Below, piece by piece: positions 1 through 5,704 of a stretch of 5,704 nucleotides of DNA (positions within the stretch are counted from its first letter, which is position 1; each line of letters opens with the position of its first letter). A program made the position numbers and the translations under genes. Below the pieces are notes generated by a model. It saw only the letters and a list, made by a program, of their open reading frames with translations. It had not been told where the DNA came from and did not search any database. Location: NCBI GenBank assembly GCA_018825725.1, contig JAHKBC010000036.1:1-5704 (forward strand), in the 5' to 3' direction. This DNA comes from Candidatus Omnitrophota bacterium. GTDB taxonomy: Bacteria; Omnitrophota; Gorgyraeia; Gygaellales; Profunditerraquicolaceae.

Positions 1-258
1 CAGTATTTTTTAAATAAGAACAGGCGTTTCTCTCATATCTTTGATCCTCGCTCCGGAAGCCCTGTGAATAATGGCATAAGTTCGGTAACTGTAATTGCCG
101 ATGATTGCGTGAGCGCGGATGCCTTAGCTACATCAGTATTTATCATGGGTGATAAAGCCGGCTGTCAGCTTGTTAGTAATTTTAAAGGCGCGCAGGCAAA
201 AATAATTATGGGTAATTTGCATATTAAGTGTGGGAATGATGCCAAACGAAAACGTTAA
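1..258 (+). CDS. apbE: FAD:protein FMN transferase (ApbE family), C-terminal fragment
   Basis: This is the last 85 codons of a gene whose start lies before the window; the frame is open from base 1 and ends at TAA 256-258. ApbE enzymes move FMN from FAD onto a Thr of target flavoproteins such as Nqr/Rnf subunits, outside the membrane, with Mg2+. The fragment shows the family signature HIFDPRSG at residues 12-19 of the fragment, then SVTVIA, then SADALATS at 38-45. In the family the Asp and Thr of this last motif (D40 and T44 here) bind the metal. The end after the ADALAT motif is short and basic (AKRKR), which is acceptable for the family. No target flavoprotein is visible in the window. The stop lies inside the next gene, an overlap of 20-29 bases depending on that gene's start, so the two are probably co-transcribed and translationally coupled. 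The family call is firm; the length and any signal peptide cannot be seen. Confidence 0.9.
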   Translation, partial: QYFLNKNRRFSHIFDPRSGSPVNNGISSVTVIADDCVSADALATSVFIMGDKAGCQLVSNFKGAQAKIIMGNLHIKCGNDAKRKR

Positions 259-1621
259 TAAGAGTATTGCTAATAATCCCAAGTTTAAACCGATGTTTGT
301 GTATTTGTCTCAGCTTATGGATAAGCCTGTTATAGATAATCTTGGCATCCAGGCTGGAGAATTATATGACATTGTGGTTAAAAAGAGCGCAATTTACCCG
401 CAGTCAGATAGCCTGATTATTCGTCGCGGGTATCCCAACCGTAAGTATGCCCTTGTAAAATGGTCAGATATCTCTGAAATAGATGAAAGAGAAGTCAGGC
501 TTAAGATCGACGGCAAATCTCTTAATTTTTACGAAAAGCATGATGAAAAAGCAGAATTTACTTTAAGAAGGGATATTCTAGACCAGCAGGTTGTGGATAC
601 TTATAACCATAAGGTCATCAGGGTAAACGATATTCATCTTTTGTTGGTTGATGATTCCTTAATGTTGGCGCATGTTGATATAAGTACGCGTGGCCTATTG
701 CGCAGGTTAGGCTTAGAGAAGAGCGTGGATTTCTTAGTCAGATTCGTTAATAAGAATGCCCGTTACCTCAAAGCTGAATACCTGATATCCTGGAAATTTA
801 TTCAGCCTTTATCTATAAATCCGGTGAGCATGACTATTAAGATTGACGCCCCTCAAAGCCAGTTATCGAATATTCCTGCCGCAGATTTAGGGGAAATATT
901 CCTGGACTTAAGCACTAAACACCAGGTTGCTTTATTTAAATCACTGGATATAAATACCAAGGCCAGGACTTTTGTGAATATAGATTTCAAGACACAGAAT
1001 TCTTTAGTAGAAGAGCTTAGCGATAAGGATGTTGTAGAGTTATTAAACTCTATTCCTTCGGATGAAACAATTGATTTTCTGGAGAAGCTGCCTAAGGATG
1101 AAACCGAGAAAATCCTAAAGCTTATGGAGAGTAAGACCTCCAAGAAATTATCTGAGCTTTTGGGTTATTCCAGCGATTCGGCAGCCGGGTTAATGATTAC
1201 CGAATTCATGGCGTTTCTTAAGGGAACTTCAATCAATGCTGTATTAAGCCAGCTAAAAATACGGTCTTTTAAAACTGAACCCGCTCAGTTTGTATATATC
1301 GTTGACGAGAATTACCGTCTTGTCGGCTCGACTAATTTTCGCAGGATGATTTTTGCTAATCCCGATGAATTAATAGAAAAGGTCATGTTTCCCAAGACTT
1401 ATTATGTTCGCCTTAATTCAAGCGTTAAAGAAGTGGCATACCTGATGGAAAAATATAAATATTATGCTATTCCGGTCGTTGATGATAATAATGTTTTGCA
1501 GGGGATCGTTACTGTAGACGATGTCTTGAGCCAGATTATTTCTATTGCTTGGCGCAGGTTAAAGAAAATCAAGGTATTGCCTAAACAACAGGCTCAATCT
1601 CAGGAAGAGATAAAGATATAG
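230..1621 (+). CDS. Soluble MgtE-like Mg2+ sensor: PRC-barrel x2, MgtE_N, CBS pair, no membrane domain
   Basis: Numbering is from GTG 230 (463 aa). ATG 236 and ATG 239 are in frame and more likely starts; no good ribosome site decides between them. Residues about 22-105 and 110-162 look like two PRC-barrel-type beta domains. Residues about 214-318 are a helical MgtE N-domain (superhelix of EELSDKDVVELL-type repeats), ending in the MgtE-like DSAAGLM at 316-322 (usual form D-[ST]-A-G-x-[IL]-M). A CBS pair follows at about 321-380 and 383-440, with the second ending in IPVVDDNNVLQGIVTVDDVL (414-433). In MgtE channels the N and CBS domains bind Mg2+ and close the pore. Here the chain stops soon after the basic helix WRRLKKIK (441-448), where the MgtE membrane domain would begin, so no transmembrane segment exists. 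The NRAMP-type transporter starts 9 bases downstream and is the likely partner. The role, sensing Mg2+ and gating or recruiting that carrier, is inferred. The domain calls are solid; the PRC limits are approximate. Confidence 0.85.
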   Translation: MGMMPNENVNKSIANNPKFKPMFVYLSQLMDKPVIDNLGIQAGELYDIVVKKSAIYPQSDSLIIRRGYPNRKYALVKWSDISEIDEREVRLKIDGKSLNFYEKHDEKAEFTLRRDILDQQVVDTYNHKVIRVNDIHLLLVDDSLMLAHVDISTRGLLRRLGLEKSVDFLVRFVNKNARYLKAEYLISWKFIQPLSINPVSMTIKIDAPQSQLSNIPAADLGEIFLDLSTKHQVALFKSLDINTKARTFVNIDFKTQNSLVEELSDKDVVELLNSIPSDETIDFLEKLPKDETEKILKLMESKTSKKLSELLGYSSDSAAGLMITEFMAFLKGTSINAVLSQLKIRSFKTEPAQFVYIVDENYRLVGSTNFRRMIFANPDELIEKVMFPKTYYVRLNSSVKEVAYLMEKYKYYAIPVVDDNNVLQGIVTVDDVLSQIISIAWRRLKKIKVLPKQQAQSQEEIKI

Positions 1622-1630
1622 GTTAGAGAT

Positions 1631-2869
1631 ATGAGTAAACTGAAAAAATATTGGAGAGAAATAGTACTCTTTTTGTCCATCATGGGGCCGGGGATTATTA
1701 CCGCCAATGTTGATAATGACGCCGGAGGCATTACAACCTATTCGGTTGCCGGAGCGCATTTCGGTTATTCCCTGATTTGGTCGTTTATACCGATAATACT
1801 CGTTCTAACCATAATTCAGGAGATGTGTAGCCGTATGGCTGTGGTTACCGGTAAGGGTTTGGCAGATTTAATCCGCGAAGAATTCGGGGTGAAGGTGACT
1901 TTTTATGCCATGGTCGTGCTTATCTTCTCCAATATCTTCAATACTATATCTGAATTTGCCGGGATCGCGGCTAGCGCCGAGCTTTTGGGCATAAGTAAAT
2001 ATATACTTGTTCCGCTATGCGCTGTTTTTGTCTGGTGGTTGATCGTAAAAGGGACCTACAAGACAGTAGAAAAGGTTTTTCTGGTTGCCTGTATATTTTA
2101 TATTTCCTATATTATTTCGGGTTATTTGTCTAATCCGAATTGGAAAGAGGTGGGGTTGAGCGTTATCAGGCCGCAGATTACCTGGACCAAGACTTACGTA
2201 TTTATGCTTATCGGAGTTGTCGGGACAACTATTGCTCCCTGGATGCAATTTTACCAGCAGTCCTCGGTAGTAGAAAAAGGGATAAAAATAGAGAATTACA
2301 AATATTGCAGATTAGATGTTATAGTGGGCTCTTTTGTGGTTAACATTGTGGCTATATTTATTGTGGTTGTCTGCGCCAACACCCTTTTTACAAATGGCAT
2401 AAGAATCGAATCGGCAAAAGATGCAGCTCTGGCTTTAAAGCCATTGGCAGGGGAGTATTGTTTTTATCTTTTTGCTTTTGGGTTATTGAATGCTTCGGTT
2501 TTCTCAGCCTGTATACTTCCCTTGTCTACAGCTTATTCAGTTTGTGAGGGGATGGGCTGGGAAGTGGGAGTAAACAGGCGTTTTCGCGAGGCGCCGCAGT
2601 TTTATTCTCTTTATACCGCAATAATAATAATCGGCGCAGCAATTATATTATTGCCGGGAGTAAAGCTGATCCCGATTATGTTGGTTTCCCAGGCCTTTAA
2701 TGGTCTACTCTTGCCTTTTGTCCTTTTTTTTATGCTTTTATTGGTGAATAACAAAAGGCTGATGGGCAAATATACTAATTCCAAGTTTTACAATTTTATA
2801 TCCATAGCAGTGATTATCGGGATGGTTTCTTTATCTATTTTTCTCTTTGTGCTGGTTTTTATTAAATAG
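1631..2869 (+). CDS. NRAMP-family transporter with Mg2+-type metal site
   Basis: A 412-residue inner membrane protein with about 11 hydrophobic helices and a short cytosolic N-terminus; length and layout match the NRAMP/SLC11 fold. Helix 1 has GPG (19-21) followed by D30-A-G-G33 at the place of the canonical DPGN, so the metal-binding Asp is kept and the Asn is Gly. Helix 6 reads GTTIAPW (198-204) at the place of the canonical MPH motif: the soft-metal ligand Met is Ala202 and the His is Trp204. In helix 3, E108 aligns with the conserved Glu of the proton route, but the preceding conserved Asp is Thr105. From family knowledge, loss of the Met is a mark of NRAMP-related Mg2+ transporters (described in Clostridium acetobutylicum and Eggerthella lenta), so Mg2+ import, perhaps without proton coupling, is more likely than Mn/Fe import. 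The neighbouring MgtE-like sensor supports this. Start ATG 1631 is the first in-frame Met and has only a weak purine-rich upstream site. Substrate remains inference. Confidence 0.88.
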   Translation: MSKLKKYWREIVLFLSIMGPGIITANVDNDAGGITTYSVAGAHFGYSLIWSFIPIILVLTIIQEMCSRMAVVTGKGLADLIREEFGVKVTFYAMVVLIFSNIFNTISEFAGIAASAELLGISKYILVPLCAVFVWWLIVKGTYKTVEKVFLVACIFYISYIISGYLSNPNWKEVGLSVIRPQITWTKTYVFMLIGVVGTTIAPWMQFYQQSSVVEKGIKIENYKYCRLDVIVGSFVVNIVAIFIVVVCANTLFTNGIRIESAKDAALALKPLAGEYCFYLFAFGLLNASVFSACILPLSTAYSVCEGMGWEVGVNRRFREAPQFYSLYTAIIIIGAAIILLPGVKLIPIMLVSQAFNGLLLPFVLFFMLLLVNNKRLMGKYTNSKFYNFISIAVIIGMVSLSIFLFVLVFIK

Positions 2870-2872
2870 CTC

Positions 2873-3715
2873 ATGCCTAAAGACAAAGTAACCTTTCAAC
2901 AAATTGCAGATAGCAAAGGAAAGCACAAAATTACCATGCTTACGGCTTATGATTATCCTCTAGGTAGTATAGCAGATGAAGCAGGTATTGATATTATTTT
3001 AGTCGGTGATTCTCTGGCTAATGTTGTTTTGGGCTTGGATTCAACTAAAGATGTGACTTTGGAACAAATGCTTTATCATACCCAGGCTGTAAGAAGGGCT
3101 GTAAAAAACGCGCTTTTGGTAGGGGATATGCCTTTTGAGGCATATCAGCTTGATTCTGCAGATGCGCTAAATAATGCCAGGCGTTTTATAGATGAAGCCG
3201 GTTGCAATGCTGTAAAACTGGAGTGGTTTGCCAAATGCGCCCAGATAACCGGACAGATCATAAAAAGCGGAATTCCGGTAATGGGTCATATCGGATTAAC
3301 TCCTCAGACTGCGGATAAATTGGGCGGTTTTAGAGTTCAAGGTAAGGATGCAGAACAGGCTGTTGAATTGATTCGTCAGGCGAAAGCCTTAGAAAAAGAG
3401 GGTTGTTTTGCCCTGATTTTAGAGTGTGTCCCTGAGCGGATTGCCGGTATAATAACTCAAGGGATATCCATACCTACTATAGGTATTGGCGCAGGCAGGT
3501 ACTGCGACGGGCAGGTTTTGGTTATTCATGACCTTATCGGTTTATCCGGAATACATCTGCCGAAATTCGTAAAGAAATTCGTTGATGCCAGATCCGTTAT
3601 TCTCGCAGCAATTGAGCAATATGCGCAAGAGGTGCGTAAAGGTATTTTTCCTTCCCGGGAACATTCTTATGAAATTAAAGATGCGGAATTTGATAAAGTA
3701 AAAAAGGCTCTCTAA
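2873..3715 (+). CDS. panB: 3-methyl-2-oxobutanoate hydroxymethyltransferase (ketopantoate hydroxymethyltransferase)
   Basis: This cytosolic enzyme transfers a hydroxymethyl group from 5,10-methylene-tetrahydrofolate to alpha-ketoisovalerate, giving ketopantoate, the first committed step towards pantothenate and coenzyme A. The 280-residue length is slightly above the roughly 265 usual for the family. Motifs in order: TAYDYP (24-29), VGDSL (44-48), VGDMPF (84-88, preceded by LLV), KLE (115-117), GHIGLTPQ (138-145), LECVP (183-187) and GIGAG (204-208). By alignment with the E. coli enzyme, D46, D85 and E117 bind Mg2+ and E184 is the catalytic acid/base; all are present, so it should be active. 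The start lies 3 bases after the NRAMP stop (TAG-CTC-ATG) and has no Shine-Dalgarno sequence, which suggests translational coupling. No panC or panD is in the window. The gene ends the operon, though no terminator hairpin follows. Confidence 0.96.
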   Translation: MPKDKVTFQQIADSKGKHKITMLTAYDYPLGSIADEAGIDIILVGDSLANVVLGLDSTKDVTLEQMLYHTQAVRRAVKNALLVGDMPFEAYQLDSADALNNARRFIDEAGCNAVKLEWFAKCAQITGQIIKSGIPVMGHIGLTPQTADKLGGFRVQGKDAEQAVELIRQAKALEKEGCFALILECVPERIAGIITQGISIPTIGIGAGRYCDGQVLVIHDLIGLSGIHLPKFVKKFVDARSVILAAIEQYAQEVRKGIFPSREHSYEIKDAEFDKVKKAL

Positions 3716-3719
3716 ATAT

Positions 3720-3747
3720 TTGAAATGATACTTTATTGTGGTATAAT
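3720..3747 (+). promoter_or_regulatory. Predicted sigma70-type promoter, extended -10
   Basis: TTGAAA at 3720-3725 (5 of 6 match to TTGACA), a 16-base spacer, and a perfect TATAAT at 3742-3747 preceded by TGG (3739-3741), an extended -10. Transcription would start near 3754, giving a leader of about 26 bases before the PilZ-PilT gene. It lies wholly in the only real intergenic gap, just after the panB stop, and opens a second transcription unit. Seen by eye only; no regulator site is recognisable around it. Confidence 0.75.
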
Positions 3748-3766
3748 AAAAATTTCCAATTATAAC

Positions 3767-3772
3767 AAGGAG
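3767..3772 (+). promoter_or_regulatory. Shine-Dalgarno AAGGAG for PilZ-PilT gene
   Basis: A strong AAGGAG lies 7 bases before ATG 3780 and fixes that start. It is the only textbook ribosome binding site in the window; the other internal genes have weak or absent sites and appear coupled to the upstream gene. Confidence 0.85.
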
Positions 3773-3779
3773 AATAGTT

Positions 3780-5165
3780 ATGCAGCCCGGATTCGAAACT
3801 GAGAGAAGGGTTAATACCCGGGTATTCTTGCGTAGTACCGTATTGTGCGAACTTACTGATCCGGTTTCGCGCATCTCCCACAGCAAGACTGCGATCTGCC
3901 AGAACGTAAGCCCTAACGGCCTCTATTTTGAGATTGACGAGCTTGTTGCTTTGCGCAGCGAAATAAATATCAAATTTCAGTTACCGCGTTCAAATAAAAT
4001 GACTAGTGCCACGATTATGGTGGTGCGTATAGAATCTTTAGCTAAGGATGTATTTGGCGTGGGGGCAAGATTTACCCATATCGCTGAAGAGGATAAGGAA
4101 GATATCGGTAAATATGTCGAGCGTTCAAATATAAATAATTTTCTTAAACTTACAATTGATAAAGGGGCTTCGGATTTGCACTTATTGGCGGAATATTCTC
4201 CGGTGATGAGGATTAACGGGGAGTTACGCCCGTTGGAAGGTGAAGCTTTGCATGCTGAGGATATCCGGCAGCTGGTTTTTAGCCTTATGTCCAAGGAGCA
4301 AGTAAGGGCTTTTGAAAAGAAGAGGGAGATCGATTTCGGTATCCAGTTTGATATTTCAAACCGCTTCCGGGTTAATGTGCATCAACAGCGCGGTTTCACT
4401 GAAGCGGCGCTGCGCCTTATTGCGACCAAAACATTTTCATTTGAGGAATTGAGAATTCCAGATATAGTGCAGGACCTGGCCAGGCAAAGAGACGGCCTTA
4501 TCATAATTACCGGCCCCACTGGTTCGGGCAAGACTACGACCATTGCTGCTATGGTAGATTTAATCAATCGCGAGAGAAGAGTAGTTATTATTACTCTGGA
4601 ACGCCCTATTGAATATATGCATAAAAATATTAAAAGCATTGTGAAGCAGCGCGAAATTGGAGTTGACACGGATTCTTTCTCTGACGCTTTAAAGAGCAGC
4701 TTGCGCCAGGATCCGAACGTAATTGTGGTTGGGGAGATGGATGATTACGAGACCATTAAGACGGCGATAATCGCCGCGGAAGCAGGTTATCTGGTTGTGG
4801 CGACCTTCCATGCCCCGGATTCAATACAGGCTATTGATCGCCTGATTAGCATGTTTCCCGCGGAGAACCGCAGGCAGATGCTCTCCCAACTGTCAAATTG
4901 CTTAAAGGGTATTATTGCCCAAGTGCTCATTCCGCGCAGGGATAGAAAAGGAAGGGTTCTGGCTACCGAAGTCCTTATGGCGACAGACGCGGTCAAGCGA
5001 ATAATCCGCAAAGATGAATTATTCCAGCTTGCCACAGTGATGCAGACGGGCGTGAGTAGTAAGATGCAGCTTATGCAGGACGCTATACGCAGATATTTAG
5101 AAGATAATACTATAGATACGGAAACGGCAGTTTTTTATTCGCAAGAGTTTGCGCGTTATATTTAA
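3780..5165 (+). CDS. PilZ-PilT fusion: c-di-GMP-binding domain joined to type IV pilus retraction-like ATPase
   Basis: 461 residues, about 110 longer than ordinary PilT. Residues about 8-105 are a PilZ domain with both c-di-GMP motifs intact: R10-VNT-R14 (RxxxR) and N42-V-S-P-N-G47 ([DN]xSxxG). Residues about 117-461 are a PilT/PilU-like ATPase. The N-terminal part has SDLHL (131-135) and the conserved arginines in NRFRVNV, QQRG and ALRLI (194-214). Then come Walker A GPTGSGKT (245-252), Asp box LERPIEY (273-279), Walker B VIVVGEM (314-320) and His box TFH (342-344). In the family these cytosolic hexamers power pilus retraction; PilZ suggests direct c-di-GMP control. Odd points: the usual EDP of the Asp box is ERP (R275), and the usual GEMRD is GEMDD (D321), an apparent charge exchange. 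The C-terminal AIRNLIRE and GMQT signatures are altered (AVKRIIRK at 403-410, KMQL at 428-431). No other pilus gene is nearby, so PilT versus PilU or another role is open. Not named pilT for that reason. Confidence 0.9.
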   Translation: MQPGFETERRVNTRVFLRSTVLCELTDPVSRISHSKTAICQNVSPNGLYFEIDELVALRSEINIKFQLPRSNKMTSATIMVVRIESLAKDVFGVGARFTHIAEEDKEDIGKYVERSNINNFLKLTIDKGASDLHLLAEYSPVMRINGELRPLEGEALHAEDIRQLVFSLMSKEQVRAFEKKREIDFGIQFDISNRFRVNVHQQRGFTEAALRLIATKTFSFEELRIPDIVQDLARQRDGLIIITGPTGSGKTTTIAAMVDLINRERRVVIITLERPIEYMHKNIKSIVKQREIGVDTDSFSDALKSSLRQDPNVIVVGEMDDYETIKTAIIAAEAGYLVVATFHAPDSIQAIDRLISMFPAENRRQMLSQLSNCLKGIIAQVLIPRRDRKGRVLATEVLMATDAVKRIIRKDELFQLATVMQTGVSSKMQLMQDAIRRYLEDNTIDTETAVFYSQEFARYI

Positions 5166-5171
5166 AGTCCT

Positions 5172-5704
5172 ATGAATGATTCAATGGAAAAAATAGTTTC
5201 GTTATGTAAACGCCGCGGCCTTATATTTCAGTCTTCGGAAATTTACGGTGGTTTAAGCAATACCTGGGACTACGGGCCTTTTGGTGTTGAACTTAAGAAT
5301 AATCTAAAATCTGCCTGGTGGAAGAATAATGTCCACCGCCGTTACGATATTTTAGGATTAGACGCCGCAATTCTTATGCATCCTAAGGTTTGGGAGGCTT
5401 CGGGACATGTAAAGAACTTTTATGATTTAAAAAGTGATTGCAAAAGCTGCAAAAAACGTTTTAAGACCGCGGACCTCAAGGATAATAATAAATGCCCGGA
5501 GTGTTCCGGTGAGCTTACCGAGGCAAGGCAGTTTAATCTTATGTTTGAAACGCATCAAGGGGCAGTGGATGAACAGGCGAGCCTTATTTATCTTCGTCCG
5601 GAAACTGCCCAGGGTATGTTTGTTAATTTTTCCAATATTCTGGATTCTCGCCATCCAAAACTGCCATTTGGCCTGGCGCAAATTGGTAAATCATTTCGTA
5701 ATGA
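5172..5704 (+). CDS. glyS: Glycyl-tRNA synthetase, alpha2 (dimeric) type, N-terminal part
   Basis: The frame is open from ATG 5172 to the end of the window (177 complete codons), so the gene is cut by the window edge. It charges tRNA-Gly with glycine in the cytosol. The single-chain class II type is recognised by [14 protein letters not shown] (23-36), [11 protein letters not shown] (70-80), FNLMF (121-125), RPETAQG (142-148, the glycine-site loop) and [14 protein letters not shown] (164-177), which enters class II motif 2. A CxxC pair (C90, C93) and a second CxxC (C108, C111) form a likely zinc knuckle in a compact insertion. This is the archaeal/eukaryotic/Gram-positive-like dimeric enzyme, not the GlyQ/GlyS alpha2beta2 form. 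It starts 6 bases after the PilZ-PilT stop with no clear ribosome site, so coupled translation from the promoter near 3740 is likely. ATG 5184 is an alternative start. The symbol is the common one for the dimeric enzyme; glyQS is also used. Confidence 0.95.
   Translation, partial: MNDSMEKIVSLCKRRGLIFQSSEIYGGLSNTWDYGPFGVELKNNLKSAWWKNNVHRRYDILGLDAAILMHPKVWEASGHVKNFYDLKSDCKSCKKRFKTADLKDNNKCPECSGELTEARQFNLMFETHQGAVDEQASLIYLRPETAQGMFVNFSNILDSRHPKLPFGLAQIGKSFRN

Noticed and set aside
853..1143. Minus-strand open frame of 96 codons inside the sensor gene.
   Set aside because: It is Ser/Leu-rich, which is typical of the antisense of an acidic helical repeat, and has no family resemblance.
1622..1630. 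M-box or other Mg2+ riboswitch ahead of the transporter.
   Set aside because: Only 9 bases separate the genes, and no structured leader exists anywhere in block 1 within the window. Any riboswitch would have to lie upstream of base 1.
1559..1759. Possibility that the MgtE-like gene is a broken MgtE channel gene with its membrane half lost by frameshift.
   Set aside because: No MgtE membrane-domain sequence remains after the stop. The NRAMP frame begins at once and is intact, and the sensor reading frame has no damage, so the short form looks natural.
2140..2343. Forward 67-codon open frame inside the NRAMP gene.
   Set aside because: It lies in another frame within conserved helices 6-7 and has no own signals.
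3716..3779. Intrinsic terminator after panB.
   Set aside because: The gap is AT-rich with no stable GC-rich inverted repeat followed by a T-run; the visible signals are promoter and ribosome site.
3542..3886. Minus-strand open frame of 114 codons across the end of panB and the start of the PilZ-PilT gene.
   Set aside because: It is antisense to two conserved genes and a promoter region, has low-complexity content and no recognisable motif or ribosome site.
5427..5681. Minus-strand open frame of 84 codons at the right end.
   Set aside because: It is wholly antisense to strongly conserved glycyl-tRNA synthetase motifs.

Overview
The window is a compact, gene-dense stretch of a bacterial chromosome at moderate GC. 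All genes are on the + strand and lie almost end to end. It holds four complete genes and two that run off the ends: the C-terminus of an ApbE-type flavin transferase, a soluble MgtE-like magnesium sensor protein with PRC-barrel and CBS domains, an NRAMP-family transporter, panB, a PilZ-PilT fusion ATPase, and the N-terminal third of a dimeric (alpha2) glycyl-tRNA synthetase. No mobile element, CRISPR array, rRNA, tRNA or long non-coding stretch is visible. The only intergenic region over 10 bases is the 64-base gap before the PilZ-PilT gene.

Layout. Block 1 (1-3715) reads as one operon: apbE overlaps the MgtE_N/CBS gene by 20-29 bases, the NRAMP gene follows after 9 bases, and panB after 3 bases. 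Block 2 (from about 3720) starts with a near-consensus housekeeping promoter (TTGAAA, 16 bases, TATAAT with an extended -10 TGG) and a clean AAGGAG ribosome binding site. It carries the PilZ-PilT gene and then, 6 bases later, glycyl-tRNA synthetase.

The most interesting content is two domain arrangements. First, the cytosolic sensing half of an MgtE magnesium channel, without its membrane half, is encoded directly upstream of an NRAMP-type carrier. The carrier's metal site is altered (DPGN to DAGG, MPH to APW) in the direction expected for the NRAMP-related Mg2+ transporters rather than Mn/Fe carriers. The pair could be a two-protein Mg2+ uptake system in which a borrowed MgtE sensor gates an unrelated pore. 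Second, a c-di-GMP-binding PilZ domain with intact ligand motifs is fused in one chain to a PilT-like pilus retraction ATPase. In this ATPase two almost invariant charged residues appear to have been exchanged (Asp to Arg in the Asp box, Arg to Asp after the Walker B glutamate).

Organism. An alpha2 glycyl-tRNA synthetase, a type IV pilus ATPase with PilZ, PanB and PRC-barrel/MgtE proteins fit an uncultured Gram-negative-type lineage such as Omnitrophota or a neighbouring candidate phylum. This placement is an impression from gene content and is low confidence.
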